Shown here: one piece after another, positions 49,058 to 59,792 of the stretch
Layout of the letters: each line of letters begins with the position of its first letter
Numbering within the stretch: the first letter of the stretch is position 1
Assembly: GCF_009939195.1 (NCBI RefSeq)
Contig: NZ_JAACKC010000004.1
Coordinates: forward strand, 450,541-514,540
DNA from: Acinetobacter kanungonis
GTDB lineage: Bacteria; Pseudomonadota; Gammaproteobacteria; Pseudomonadales; Moraxellaceae
Length of the DNA: 64,000 bases
Direction of reading: 5' to 3'
Position numbers and translations under genes: made by a program
Notes under the pieces: generated by a model
The model's input: only the letters and a program-made list of their open reading frames with translations
Told to the model about the DNA's origin: nothing
Databases searched by the model: none

Positions 49058-49996
49058 ATGTCATCTCAAGCAAACAAACAACCCATACTAAAAAAAATCA
49101 CACGTGGACTGACTGTTGGCTCTGTCATGACAGGCAGTACTTTTTTTCATGGGCCGCCAGTTTTGGCGCTCGGTTTCACCAAACTGTTTAAACAGTCACG
49201 TAAAGTGGATGAAACCAATATTCACATTACCAATAGCTGGTTAGGTGTCAATAACTGGTTGATTGATAATGTATTGCCACATTTAAAATGGGACATTACT
49301 GTCGATGAGGATCTCGACTTAAGCATGCAAGGTCGCTATCTCATGACCTGTAATCATCAAAGTTGGGTCGATACCACCGTCAATCAATATTTTGGGCTGA
49401 CCCGCATGCCGCTGACGCGTTTCTTCACCAAATGGGAACTCATCTTTATTCCCTTTGTTGGACAAGCCTTCAAGATTTTGGGCTTCCCAATGATGAAGCG
49501 CCATACTAAAGAAGAAATTGCCAAAAATCCTGAACTCAAAACCCGAGACATGGAAGAAGCTCGCAAAGCTTGTGAACAATTGCTCAGTCAGCCGTTTACC
49601 TTGTTGAACTATTTAGAGGGGACGCGCTTTACCCCTGAAAAACATCAGCAGCAAAACTCGCCTTACCAAAATTTGCTTAAACCTAAAGCTGGTGGTCTTG
49701 CTCTCGCCCTGAATATTCTGGGCGATCAAATTGATGCCTTGGTCGACATGACTATTGTCTATCCAGACGGTGCGCCTGGTTATGGCGAATTCTGGTTAGG
49801 AGAAGTCGGTCGCATTGCCGTGAATTTACGTAAAATCGACATTCCTGACTGGGTTTTAGGCGGAAACTATGAGGATGATGAAGAATATCGTGCGCGTTTC
49901 CAAGCATGGGTCGATCAACTCTGGACTGAGAAAGATCAGCTGATTAGTCAGATGAAAGCCAAGTATTCGACAACTGCTGAAGTACATAAGGTATAA
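49058..49996 (+). CDS. PlsC-like acyltransferase (YihG-like)
   Basis: Membrane-associated 1-acyl-glycerol-3-phosphate-type acyltransferase of 312 residues. The HX4D catalytic motif is in CNHQSWVDTTV and the substrate motif in NYLEGTRFTPEKH. A hydrophobic N-terminal stretch (TVGSVMTGSTFFHGPPVLALGF) fits membrane association. The start at 49058 (MSSQANKQ) is preferred; an upstream ATG at 49031 lacks a better site. The next gene follows after 4 bases, forming a pair. Confidence 0.8.
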   Translation: MSSQANKQPILKKITRGLTVGSVMTGSTFFHGPPVLALGFTKLFKQSRKVDETNIHITNSWLGVNNWLIDNVLPHLKWDITVDEDLDLSMQGRYLMTCNHQSWVDTTVNQYFGLTRMPLTRFFTKWELIFIPFVGQAFKILGFPMMKRHTKEEIAKNPELKTRDMEEARKACEQLLSQPFTLLNYLEGTRFTPEKHQQQNSPYQNLLKPKAGGLALALNILGDQIDALVDMTIVYPDGAPGYGEFWLGEVGRIAVNLRKIDIPDWVLGGNYEDDEEYRARFQAWVDQLWTEKDQLISQMKAKYSTTAEVHKV

Positions 49997-50000
49997 ACCG

Positions 50001-51050
50001 ATGAAGCAGAACAGTTCAGCACCCAAATCAAAATATCATCGTGTCGATCCACAGAGTTGGTCATTCAAACTCTATCTGATCTATGACACCTTTATGGTAT
50101 TCCTGATTATTTTCAACTTGTTCTGCTTGGCTGCCAATTTCTTCCTGATGAGCAATATTGGTGGCTGGTTCTTAAGCTCGATTCATTTAGATGACGTCGT
50201 CAGTTTCTATCGTACGCATCTGCACCCTTGGGTCATTACCACCGAAGCTTGGTTTATCTTGTTTTTAATTACCGAGCTGCTGGTGCGTTGGATCATCGCC
50301 ATCATTTATCGACATCATCGACGCTGGTTCTTCTTCCCATTTATTCACTGGTATGAAGTCCTTGCGATTATTCCGCACTTGCGTTTCTTGCGGTTATTCC
50401 GTGCAGGTATTATTGTTTTTCGCCTGCATGAACTTGGCCATAACGTTATTCCGCAATCCATTCAGCAACGCGCCAAATTTTACTATCGCGTGATTATGGA
50501 AGAATTGTCCGATCGAGTGGTGATTACCGTTCTGGATGGCGTCAAGCATGAACTGAATACCAGTTCTACCCATAAAAAAATCATTCATGATTTGGTCGAT
50601 CACCATCGCACCTTATTTGCCCAAGCCTTGGCTGAAGTATTGCAAGAATCTCTGGCGGTTGAACTGAAAGAACAACAATCAGTGATTGCGCAAAATATTG
50701 GCGCCATCGTCAATAAATCGATTGAAGACACCCCTGAACTCACGCAACTGTTACGTTTAATTCCAATTGTCGGCAGTCGGATTGAACATCAAATTCAGAG
50801 CATCGGACAGCGTTTAGGAGAAAATATTACTTACGGTATTTTAGAGCCTTTAATGGCAGGTAGCCCTGAACAACCCAACCATACCTATAAGTTAATTGCT
50901 GAAAAAGTCAGCGAATTAAACATCGATAATGAAACGCTCGAACAGTTGGTTGAGTCTGCGGTCTATGAAAGTTTGGATGCAATTCGGAAGCAAGTGAAAG
51001 TAAAACAGTGGCTGGAAGACCTTGAAGAGCTCGATCAAGCTAAAGAATAA
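50001..51050 (+). CDS. Membrane protein, voltage-sensor-like N-terminus
   Basis: A 349-residue protein. The first 160 residues have about three transmembrane helices (26-50, 77-100, 113-130) followed by a basic stretch with regularly spaced Arg (LRFLRLFRAGIIVFRLHEL) reminiscent of an S4-type sensor helix, but no pore motif follows. The C-terminal half is helical and soluble, with repeated DTPELTQLLRLIPIVGSRIEHQIQSIGQRLGENI-type amphipathic segments. I know it only as a conserved Acinetobacter hypothetical. It is co-transcribed with the acyltransferase gene, upstream of minC. Confidence 0.6.
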   Translation: MKQNSSAPKSKYHRVDPQSWSFKLYLIYDTFMVFLIIFNLFCLAANFFLMSNIGGWFLSSIHLDDVVSFYRTHLHPWVITTEAWFILFLITELLVRWIIAIIYRHHRRWFFFPFIHWYEVLAIIPHLRFLRLFRAGIIVFRLHELGHNVIPQSIQQRAKFYYRVIMEELSDRVVITVLDGVKHELNTSSTHKKIIHDLVDHHRTLFAQALAEVLQESLAVELKEQQSVIAQNIGAIVNKSIEDTPELTQLLRLIPIVGSRIEHQIQSIGQRLGENITYGILEPLMAGSPEQPNHTYKLIAEKVSELNIDNETLEQLVESAVYESLDAIRKQVKVKQWLEDLEELDQAKE

Positions 51051-51172
51051 GCATTAAGATAAAAAAGTTACAAACTTGGCTAGAGAATTCATGGAATTTG
51101 TTCTAGGATTTGCTCTATTTACAACATCGCTTCGGCATAAAACCAATAGCTTCGAAGTCTCAAGGATAAAAT

Positions 51173-51901
51173 ATGGCTGATATTCGGATCACCGGTAGAA
51201 TGGTTAACTTTAGTAGATTAACCTTCGACACAAATGACCATAATGCCATTCGTCAACAACTGACCCAATTACTTCAAGACAGCACCACCCATGGTGCTCT
51301 TGTGATTTTAGACAGTACTGTTGAACAGGAGCTGATTGCCCTGATTCAACTGCTGCTCGACTTAGATTTACAGCCAATGGCGGTGATTGACGGACTATTG
51401 GGTGATCAAGCACGTGCAATTCAATTCCCTGTGCTGCCAGCCGACAATAAACCGTTACAACGCATTAAAGCCACGCAAGAACAAGTGATTGTTGAAACCG
51501 TGGCTGAACAGCCGAAAAGCGATGAAAGTGAAACCAAAGCTGCGGCGCCAGCACGTCACATTGGTCACATTACCTCCTATCACGATGAAATCTTGCGTAC
51601 AGGTCAATGCTTAGTCCAAGATCATGGCGATATTATTGTGAATGCAGGCATTAACAGCGGTTCGGAAGTAATCTCTTCAGGAAATATACATATTTATGGC
51701 AGTGCTCGTGGTAGAGTTATCGCAGGTGCTGGTGGAAACAGTGCTGCTCGCATTTTCTGTCATTCGCTAGAGGCCGAATTGGTTTCAATTGCGGGGACAT
51801 ATTGTGTTGCTGATGATATTCCACCCCATGTCGTAAAAAAGTCCGTACATATTTATTTAAATGAAAACCAAGAGCTTGAATTTAAAGCTCTGGAATTTTA
51901 A
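51173..51901 (+). CDS. minC: Septum-site inhibitor MinC
   Basis: Inhibitor of FtsZ ring formation away from midcell, 242 residues. The N-terminal domain (to about residue 100) is followed by a linker rich in Glu/Lys/Ala and a C-terminal beta-helix domain with [45 protein letters not shown], which binds MinD. First gene of minCDE. Confidence 0.95.
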   Translation: MADIRITGRMVNFSRLTFDTNDHNAIRQQLTQLLQDSTTHGALVILDSTVEQELIALIQLLLDLDLQPMAVIDGLLGDQARAIQFPVLPADNKPLQRIKATQEQVIVETVAEQPKSDESETKAAAPARHIGHITSYHDEILRTGQCLVQDHGDIIVNAGINSGSEVISSGNIHIYGSARGRVIAGAGGNSAARIFCHSLEAELVSIAGTYCVADDIPPHVVKKSVHIYLNENQELEFKALEF

Positions 51902-51964
51902 TGTATAAATAAACACCAAAACCCCGCTAATTAAAGGGGGGATACCATAACAGGAGTGGATTCG

Positions 51965-52777
51965 GTGGCGAAAATTGTTGTCGTAACATCAGGCAAAGGT
52001 GGCGTAGGCAAAACTACGACCAGTGCATCTTTTGCAACAGGTTTAGCCCTACGTGGTCACAAAACTGTTGTTATCGATTTTGACGTAGGTTTACGTAACT
52101 TAGACCTTATTATGGGCTGCGAACGTCGTGTAGTTTATGATTTTGTGAATGTTTTAAATAACGAAGCACGATTACAACAAGCACTTATTCGTGATAAAGA
52201 TATTGAAAACTTATACATTTTGCCAGCATCACAAACGCGCGACAAAGATGCGTTAACAGATGAAGGCGTTGCGCGTGTAATGGACGAATTAGCTCAGGAA
52301 TTCGATTACATTATTTGTGACTCACCTGCAGGCATTGAACGTGGTGCAATCCTTGCGATGTACCATGCCGATGAAGCGATTATTGTCACCAACCCTGAGA
52401 TTTCCTCAGTACGCGACTCTGACCGCATCATTGGTATGCTGGACAGCAAAACTAAAAAAGTAGAACAGAACGAAGGACGTATACGCAAGCATTTGTGTAT
52501 TACGCGCTTCAACCCTGAACGTGCAGACAAGCAAGAAATGCTCACCATTGATGACATTTCGAAAGACATTTTACGTGTACCTACACTCGGTGTCGTGCCT
52601 GAATGTAAGAGCGTTTTACAAGCATCGAACGAAGGTAAGCCTGTGATTCTGTTCAATGAAGCAGAAGCTGGACAAGCTTATGATGACCTCGTGGCACGCT
52701 TCTTGGGTGAAGAACGTCCTTACCGTCACATTACAGTCAAACCTAAAGGCTGGTTAGCACGATTATTTGGAGCGTAA
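51965..52777 (+). CDS. minD: Septum-site ATPase MinD
   Basis: Membrane-associated ATPase that positions MinC and oscillates with MinE. The start is GTG at 51965, because AGGAG lies 8 nt upstream and the product then begins MAKIVVVTSGKGGVGKTT with 270 residues, the standard length. An earlier in-frame GTG at 51956 overlaps that ribosome-binding site. The deviant Walker A is at residues 10-17. The C-terminal amphipathic membrane-targeting helix is GWLARLFG. Confidence 0.97.
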   Translation: MAKIVVVTSGKGGVGKTTTSASFATGLALRGHKTVVIDFDVGLRNLDLIMGCERRVVYDFVNVLNNEARLQQALIRDKDIENLYILPASQTRDKDALTDEGVARVMDELAQEFDYIICDSPAGIERGAILAMYHADEAIIVTNPEISSVRDSDRIIGMLDSKTKKVEQNEGRIRKHLCITRFNPERADKQEMLTIDDISKDILRVPTLGVVPECKSVLQASNEGKPVILFNEAEAGQAYDDLVARFLGEERPYRHITVKPKGWLARLFGA

Positions 52778-52779
52778 AT

Positions 52780-53052
52780 ATGGCAGGATTCTGGAGTAAA
52801 CTATTCAGTAGTGACGATAAACCATCAAGCGCGCAAATGGCGAAAGACCGCTTGAAAGTCATCGTGGCTTCTGAACAGGGATTAGGAAAACGTTTAAGCC
52901 AAGATAAAATTGACCAAATGAAAAAAGAGATCATGCAAGTGGTCAACCGCTATGTCCGCGGTGTGGATGAACAACACATTCAAATGTCGGTTCGTTCAGA
53001 AGCAAATATTGAAATGCTTGAGATGAATATCAATTTGCCTGAAGAGCGATAA
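52780..53052 (+). CDS. minE: Topological specificity factor MinE
   Basis: A 90-residue protein that stimulates MinD ATPase and gives pole-to-pole oscillation. The N-terminal membrane and MinD-binding segment (MAGFWSKLFSS ... AKDRLKVIVASEQ) and the dimerising C-terminal domain are recognisable. It starts 2 bases after minD ends. Confidence 0.96.
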   Translation: MAGFWSKLFSSDDKPSSAQMAKDRLKVIVASEQGLGKRLSQDKIDQMKKEIMQVVNRYVRGVDEQHIQMSVRSEANIEMLEMNINLPEER

Positions 53053-53085
53053 TCTGAATTCTGATTAGTCAAGCAAATTGATTCA

Positions 53086-53119
53086 AGGCAAAATAGCGAC
53101 AGCTATTTTGCCTTTTTAG
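53086..53119 (+). terminator. Terminator of minCDE
   Basis: The stem AAGGCAAAATAGC/GCTATTTTGCCTT with a 3-base loop is followed by TTTTT. Confidence 0.9.
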
Positions 53120-53148
53120 TTTGAAAAGAATATACCAAGGAGTTTGCG

Positions 53149-53436
53149 ATGGCATTATCTCAGCCAGCAACGTTTAATGAAGAATGGTCGGATGAGCGCG
53201 TTTTTGCCTATTTAAATCAGCTTCCTCCTGCAGGAGTAAATGCCGACTTTCATGTTCTTTACCATGCATTCAAACACATGCGCCCAATGGACTATCAACG
53301 CTTGTTAACTCAATTTGTTGCTGATGGTCGTGATGTGAATGCAACCAATCCGCAAGGTCAGCGTATTCATGATGTGATTGCTGAATACCCGCGTCAACGT
53401 GCTGAATTCCTCGAAGTATTGGCAAAATTTGCTTAA
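53149..53436 (+). CDS. PA4642-family small protein
   Basis: A 95-residue conserved soluble protein (FNEEWSDERVFAYLNQLPPAGVNADFHVLYHAFKHMRPMDYQRLL) that matches the family known from Pseudomonas PA4642. No function is established. AAGGAG lies about 7 nt before the ATG. It has its own terminator. Confidence 0.75.
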   Translation: MALSQPATFNEEWSDERVFAYLNQLPPAGVNADFHVLYHAFKHMRPMDYQRLLTQFVADGRDVNATNPQGQRIHDVIAEYPRQRAEFLEVLAKFA

Positions 53437-53443
53437 GCTTCAA

Positions 53444-53468
53444 AGCCTACCTCGTGTAGGCTTTTTAT
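53444..53468. terminator. Terminator after PA4642-like gene
   Basis: The stem AGCCTAC/GTAGGCT with a 5-base loop is followed by TTTT. It lies between convergent genes. Confidence 0.8.
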
Positions 53469-53475
53469 TTCGACG

Positions 53476-54378
53476 CTAAAACAAGAATTGCATCAGCACA
53501 GGAAAGCTCAAGGCAAATAACAGGGTTTGCATGCTGATAATCGCGGCCATGAGTTGACTGTCACCATTAAAGAATCGGGTCAAAATATATGATGCCGAAG
53601 CTGTAGGTAAAGCAAAAAATACCACCAATACCTGAATATGCAATGCTTCTAGCCCCAAGCCTTTACCTATCGCATAGGTCAAAACAGGTACCAGCAGCAA
53701 TCGCGACAGGCTATTCAACATCACTCGCCAGAAATCAGGTTTTAACTGGCTAAATTGCAGTGCAGCGCCAACCGAAATCAGCCCCAAGGGTAAACTGGTA
53801 CTTGCCAGTAATTTTAATAACTGCGCAGCGCCTGCATACAAATTCAGCCCTGACAAATTAAATAAAATTCCTGCCAGACACGCCAGAATTAAAGGATTCT
53901 TGCCAATCGAGATCAAAGTCTGGCTAAACTGCCCCGTTGTACTCTGGCTAAACGACCACACCGAAAGCACATTCACCACTGGAATTGCCACTGCAATGAT
54001 CATGGCAAATAAGTGCATCCCTGCTGCACCAAACATCAGCCCCATTAAAGAAAGCCCGATATAAGTATTAAAGCGGATCTGGCTTTGTAGATAGACACCT
54101 AAACGGCGTACAGGAATTCGCACATAGACCTTAAGAATCAGTAAAAACACACTGACCAGCAGGATGACCAGCAGCAAGCAGATGTAGAGACTCAGGATTG
54201 AACTCAGCTCTAACTTCACATCCGCCAAATTGCTAAACAACAACGCAGGGAATAAAATGTAATAGTTTAATTTCTCTGAATTTCCCCAAAATTCATCTTG
54301 CAAAAATTGAGTTCGTTTAAAGATGTATCCCATCCCAATCAAGCCAACCAATGGGAAGAGTGCCAAAATCATATTCAT
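53476..54378 (-). CDS. AEC-family transporter
   Basis: Auxin-efflux-carrier-type permease of 300 residues with about ten transmembrane helices in two five-helix halves. PLVGLIGMGYIFKRTQF opens the protein and VFFALPTASASYILTRFFNGD is the conserved helix-9 segment. Family members export malate, malonate or other organic anions; the substrate here is unknown. The start at 54378 has GGAAC 4-8 nt upstream. It is divergent from a LysR gene that may control it. Confidence 0.82.
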   Translation of the reverse strand: MNMILALFPLVGLIGMGYIFKRTQFLQDEFWGNSEKLNYYILFPALLFSNLADVKLELSSILSLYICLLLVILLVSVFLLILKVYVRIPVRRLGVYLQSQIRFNTYIGLSLMGLMFGAAGMHLFAMIIAVAIPVVNVLSVWSFSQSTTGQFSQTLISIGKNPLILACLAGILFNLSGLNLYAGAAQLLKLLASTSLPLGLISVGAALQFSQLKPDFWRVMLNSLSRLLLVPVLTYAIGKGLGLEALHIQVLVVFFALPTASASYILTRFFNGDSQLMAAIISMQTLLFALSFPVLMQFLF

Positions 54379-54398
54379 TGTAATGTTCCAATTCCTGT

Positions 54399-54422
54399 AC
54401 ACGAGTCTGCTTTGACTCGTGT
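54399..54422. promoter_or_regulatory. Palindrome between AEC transporter and LysR genes
   Basis: A perfect 9-bp inverted repeat (ACACGAGTC/GACTCGTGT, 6-base spacer) lies in the 106-bp divergent intergenic region. Its position suits an operator, although as RNA it would also form a 5' hairpin of the transporter mRNA. Confidence 0.5.
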
Positions 54423-54484
54423 TGCAATCAGAATATAATCCTTATCTAGACTCATAATAAAATGAGTATTTACTCATACCTCTA

Positions 54485-55366
54485 ATGACTTTTAGCCAGC
54501 TTGAAATTTTCTTATTGGTCGCAAAGCACCAAAGTTTTAGCAATGCGGCAAAACAACTGGGAATTTCTCAGTCTGCCGTTTCACATGCCATTAAAAGTCT
54601 GGAGCATTTTTGGCGTGTGCAGTTATTTAATCGTGAACAGAACACTGTGCTACTCACCGAGATTGGACAGCAGCTGCGTATTCATGCTCAAGAAATTTTG
54701 AATACAGCACAAGTGATGCAACAGCAAGTCGCAGCAACGCATGGGCTACAGCAAGGCAGCTTAAGAATTGGTTCCTTTGGCGCATCCGCATCAATTCACC
54801 TTTTGCCCGAACTGCTACAGGCTTTTAGAACACAATATCCATATATCGAGGTCTTTGTTGAAGAAGGCACCGATGATGAAGTCACGCAATGGATTTTAAA
54901 TCAGCAGGTGGATGTCGGATTTGCAGTCCTGCCCAATCATCAACTGGATACCTTCCCGCTGATTAAAGATATTTTTATCGCGCTGATTCCCAACTCATAC
55001 CCAATCGCACAAATGAGTCAGGTGGATATTACCCAGCTCAAACACTATCCCTTTATTTTGACCAAAGCGGGCAGTCAAACGCATATTGAAAAACTGCTCA
55101 AACAATATGAAATTCAGCCCAAGATTCAGTATCAACTGTCGCAACTGTTAACCATTTTAAATATGGTCAATCAGCACGAAGGGATTTCTATTGTGGCGGA
55201 TATGGCGATGACACCTGAATTACTGGCGCTACATCCCAACGTTGTGAAAAGACCCTTGCTTCCCAATACACAACGCGAGATTGGACTGGCAGTCCGCAAT
55301 CAAAAACTGATGAGCCCCGCAACACGCGCCTTTATCGAGCTTGCACAGACCATGTTCTATGATTAG
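54485..55366 (+). CDS. LysR-family transcriptional regulator
   Basis: A 293-residue regulator. The N-terminal helix-turn-helix (FSQLEIFLLVAKHQSFSNAAKQLGISQSAVSHAIKSLE) is followed by a periplasmic-binding-protein-like effector domain (SLRIGSFGASASIHLLPELLQAF). It resembles CynR/CysB-type acetate- or anion-responsive members. It probably controls the divergent AEC transporter gene. Confidence 0.88.
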   Translation: MTFSQLEIFLLVAKHQSFSNAAKQLGISQSAVSHAIKSLEHFWRVQLFNREQNTVLLTEIGQQLRIHAQEILNTAQVMQQQVAATHGLQQGSLRIGSFGASASIHLLPELLQAFRTQYPYIEVFVEEGTDDEVTQWILNQQVDVGFAVLPNHQLDTFPLIKDIFIALIPNSYPIAQMSQVDITQLKHYPFILTKAGSQTHIEKLLKQYEIQPKIQYQLSQLLTILNMVNQHEGISIVADMAMTPELLALHPNVVKRPLLPNTQREIGLAVRNQKLMSPATRAFIELAQTMFYD

Positions 55367-55373
55367 ATCCAAT

Positions 55374-55403
55374 AAAAAAGCCTGCTAGAAAGCAGGCTTT
55401 TTT
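55374..55403. terminator. Bidirectional terminator between lysR and ftsK
   Basis: The perfect stem AAAAAAGCCTGC/GCAGGCTTTTTT with a 6-base loop serves both convergent genes. Confidence 0.9.
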
Positions 55404-55414
55404 GAGAAGCAACA

Positions 55415-58400
55415 TTAAACCAGAATATCACGTTTGCCATTGGCACCCATGGAACTCACAATGCCATTTTCTTCCATCTGGTCAATGATACGAGCAGCAC
55501 GGTTATAACCCAAACTAAACTTGCGCTGTAAAGACGAGGTAGAAGCTTTACGGGTTTCTAAAACAAAAGAAACACACTGATCATACAAGGCATCTCGATC
55601 AGAACCTGCATCCCCCTCTTCGAAACCACGTGAAGTGGGTTCTTCATCATATGGGGTTAAAATTTCATCGATATAGTCTGGATCACCACGCTCGCGCCAT
55701 GCATCACAAATGCGGTTAACTTCATCATCCGAAATAAAGGCACCATGCACACGTTCAGGCTCAATTTTACCAGGTCCTAAAAACAGCATATCACCATGCC
55801 CCAGCATATCCTCGGCGCCGCCAGCATCCAGAATGGTACGCGAGTCAATTTTACTGTTCACACGTAAAGCAACACGGGTTGGAATATTGGCTTTAATCAA
55901 ACCGGTGATCACATCAACCGATGGACGCTGTGTCGCCAGGAGTAAATGAATCCCTGCTGCACGTGATTTTTGTGCCAAACGGGTAATCATTTCTTCCGCT
56001 TTTTTCCCCACCTGCATAATCATGTCGGCGAATTCATCCGCGACAATCACAATTGAAGGTAATGGGGTTAATCGCGGTGCGCGTTCACCTACTACGGAAT
56101 CACTGGCTTTCCACGTTGGGTCAATTAAGTCCTCGCCATTCGCCAATGCTTCTTCAACCTTGCGGTTATAGTCTGCAAGTTTACGAATTTTCAAGAAGGA
56201 CATGAGCTTATAACGGCGTTCCATTTCATTGACACACCAGTTTAAAGCACTTACCGCATCTTTCATGTCGGTCACTACAGGCGTGAGCAAATGCGGGATA
56301 TCATTATAGTTCGCCAATTCCAACTGCTTCGGATCAATTAAGATTAAGCGCAATTGATCTGGCGTATATTTCAGTAACATCGACAGAATCATCGAGTTCA
56401 CTGCAACAGATTTACCAGAACCTGTTGTCCCCGCCACCAACATATGTGGTGCCTTGCCCAAGTCCGTGATCACAGGATTTCCTGAAATATCCTTACCCAT
56501 TGCCATAGACAGTAAGCCCGCAGGGTCTCGGTAAGCAGGTGTTTCCAAGAGTTCAATCAAGCGCACCATTTCACGCGCGCTATTCGGCACTTCAATCCCG
56601 ATATACGGTTTACCAGGAATGACTTCAACAACACGTACTGAAGCCATCGACATAGAACGCGCCAAATCTTTAGAGATATTGGTCACTTTAGAAGCTTTCA
56701 CCCCTGGCGCTAGATCCAGTTCAAAACGTGTCACGACTGGACCCGGTTGAGCCTCCACCACTTTGGCTTTGACATTAAACTCTTGCAGCTTAATTTCGAG
56801 TAATTCAGACAGGCGCGCCAATTGCTCGGCCGTAAAATTGACCTTTTTATTAGGATCGACACGATCCAGCAATTCCAAACCCGGTAAGGTTGGTAAATCA
56901 CGACGCTTTTGTGCCACCTGCATGGCACGTGACATCGGTCGTCCAGCGGCATCCGTCAGTGGCGCATCAAAATCGAATTCATCTTCGTCTTGTGGTTTAC
57001 CTGCAGTTTCTTGCCACGCTTCGATAAATTCTTCTTTCGATAACTCTGCTTTGCTCTGCACGGCAGTATTTGCAGCAACTGCTGGCGAAGCATGTTGAAT
57101 CGGTGCTTGCACAAAGGCAGAAGATTGCGCATAGGATGATGTCGTAGGCTGCGTTACTACAGCAGCAGCTTCAGCCTGTTGCTCTTCCGCATCAAAATCA
57201 TCCAGAAAACGATCTAATTCATCATTCAATAACCTTGCTTTGACTGCACCTTCAGCAACGCCAGTAACTGTTGCTACGGTTGCACCCACAACTGCCGATT
57301 CGGCAATTGCGAGATCAGCCGCATATTCAACAGGTTGAATGACTTGCATTTCAGGACGTTGAAATGGAGTATGGATATCGGTTGCCGTTTTGCCACTCGG
57401 TACAGCCGCGAGCAAATCATCAAAAATTTCGTCGTCGTCCCAATCGACACTACTTTTGGCTTTGTTGGCTGGAACGTCAAGCTGGACATCAGCAGGATGC
57501 TCTCGCTGAACCACCGAACCAAAGTCATGCTTGGGAATGACCGTTTCATCTTCGGCTGCTTTGAGTAATGCATCAATATCTTGTTTGTGCTGATGATCAT
57601 TATGGGTATTCAGCGCTCGCCACACTTCACCTGTCGCAATTTTACGCTGACTGTCTTGTTCAAGTTGGTGTGCTTTGGCTAAAGTTTTCTCAAACTCTTC
57701 GTCATCATCTAAATCAATCGCCATAGCTTGAGTCGTGGTGGACTCTTTCTGCACCATATCATCAAACAAACGTTCTGCGGCAGCGCCTGCAACGAAAGGT
57801 TGCTCTACAGGTATTTGCGGCTGAGTTTCAGCTGTGGATTCTACAGCTACAGAAGCCTTGCTCGGTGCAACAGCAACCACCTGTTTTTTCACCTGCGGTG
57901 TGGTACGGTCAAAATCCGACTCACTTTCAGGCACATTTTTATAAAATAAATCTTGTAGGTAAGCCGGTGTCGCTTGCAGTGTCTCCCAAGTCTTATTCCA
58001 CTTCACGCCAAATGCGAGGGTAAACAATACCAGCCAGAAGACGATCAAGAAAATTGCTGCACCATAGATGGTCAGAAGCTGACTTAAACTTTGCCCCAAC
58101 TCATAACCAATAATGCCACCAGAGGCATTGGCTAAAGTGTCCGCAGGCACTTCCCAGAATAAAAACAATAAAGTTGCCGTTGCCAACAGGATAAAAAATT
58201 GGGCAGCATAACGAAATGGTCGGTTCAAAAAGCTACGTGGCCACCAGACCTGAATTGCTTCAATAAATAAAAAAATTGGAATGAGTAAGCTTGCCCAGCC
58301 TAAAAATCCAAACAATAAATCTGAAATCCATGCTCCTGCAACACCACTTGCATTTGACACCTGTTGAGTGTCACTCGAAATATGCATCCAACCTGGATCA

Positions 58401-58534
58401 AAAGGCGTATAAGTGACTGTTGCAAGGAACAGATAAATCCCAAATGAGACTAAAAATAATGTCATCATTAAGCGCTGTGCATAAGCACCCGACACCGCAG
58501 TCATACTCTGTCCTGTAGGCATTTTTTCATTCAT
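55415..58534 (-). CDS. ftsK: DNA translocase FtsK
   Basis: Septal DNA pump that clears the chromosome terminus and activates XerCD at dif. About 1039 residues from the ATG at 58534. Four N-terminal transmembrane helices (to about residue 185) anchor it at the septum. A long acidic, low-complexity linker (about 200-520) follows. The RecA-like motor has Walker A GTTGSGKSVAVN and the Walker B-type IVIVADEFADM. A C-terminal gamma winged helix (SSLQRKFSLGYNRAARIIDQME) reads polar DNA sequences. The in-frame extension to 58612 is not required. Confidence 0.94.
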   Translation of the reverse strand: MNEKMPTGQSMTAVSGAYAQRLMMTLFLVSFGIYLFLATVTYTPFDPGWMHISSDTQQVSNASGVAGAWISDLLFGFLGWASLLIPIFLFIEAIQVWWPRSFLNRPFRYAAQFFILLATATLLFLFWEVPADTLANASGGIIGYELGQSLSQLLTIYGAAIFLIVFWLVLFTLAFGVKWNKTWETLQATPAYLQDLFYKNVPESESDFDRTTPQVKKQVVAVAPSKASVAVESTAETQPQIPVEQPFVAGAAAERLFDDMVQKESTTTQAMAIDLDDDEEFEKTLAKAHQLEQDSQRKIATGEVWRALNTHNDHQHKQDIDALLKAAEDETVIPKHDFGSVVQREHPADVQLDVPANKAKSSVDWDDDEIFDDLLAAVPSGKTATDIHTPFQRPEMQVIQPVEYAADLAIAESAVVGATVATVTGVAEGAVKARLLNDELDRFLDDFDAEEQQAEAAAVVTQPTTSSYAQSSAFVQAPIQHASPAVAANTAVQSKAELSKEEFIEAWQETAGKPQDEDEFDFDAPLTDAAGRPMSRAMQVAQKRRDLPTLPGLELLDRVDPNKKVNFTAEQLARLSELLEIKLQEFNVKAKVVEAQPGPVVTRFELDLAPGVKASKVTNISKDLARSMSMASVRVVEVIPGKPYIGIEVPNSAREMVRLIELLETPAYRDPAGLLSMAMGKDISGNPVITDLGKAPHMLVAGTTGSGKSVAVNSMILSMLLKYTPDQLRLILIDPKQLELANYNDIPHLLTPVVTDMKDAVSALNWCVNEMERRYKLMSFLKIRKLADYNRKVEEALANGEDLIDPTWKASDSVVGERAPRLTPLPSIVIVADEFADMIMQVGKKAEEMITRLAQKSRAAGIHLLLATQRPSVDVITGLIKANIPTRVALRVNSKIDSRTILDAGGAEDMLGHGDMLFLGPGKIEPERVHGAFISDDEVNRICDAWRERGDPDYIDEILTPYDEEPTSRGFEEGDAGSDRDALYDQCVSFVLETRKASTSSLQRKFSLGYNRAARIIDQMEENGIVSSMGANGKRDILV

Positions 58535-58735
58535 GTTTTTCTGGAAAACAACCTGAATTTGTTTCTTAATAAAACCTGATATTATGCACCTGTTCACGTA
58601 AAAAAGATGCAAGATTATGAGGGCTTGTTGTTAACTTTATTCTATATAGCTCAAATCGATTTGCATGATCAATATTACCCACATTGATCACACACAACTG
58701 TTATACACTTTCACGTATAATTTCATAAATTTTGA

Positions 58736-59710
<975 letters not shown>

Positions 59711-59728
59711 TCTTTTACATCAAACAAG

Positions 59729-59753
59729 ACCGCCCAATTTGGGCGGTTTTTTT
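59729..59753 (+). terminator. Terminator of trxB
   Basis: The stem ACCGCCC/GGGCGGT is followed by T6. Confidence 0.88.
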
Positions 59754-59792
59754 ATGTATGATAGAGCAAAGAATGACACTTTGAATGACATC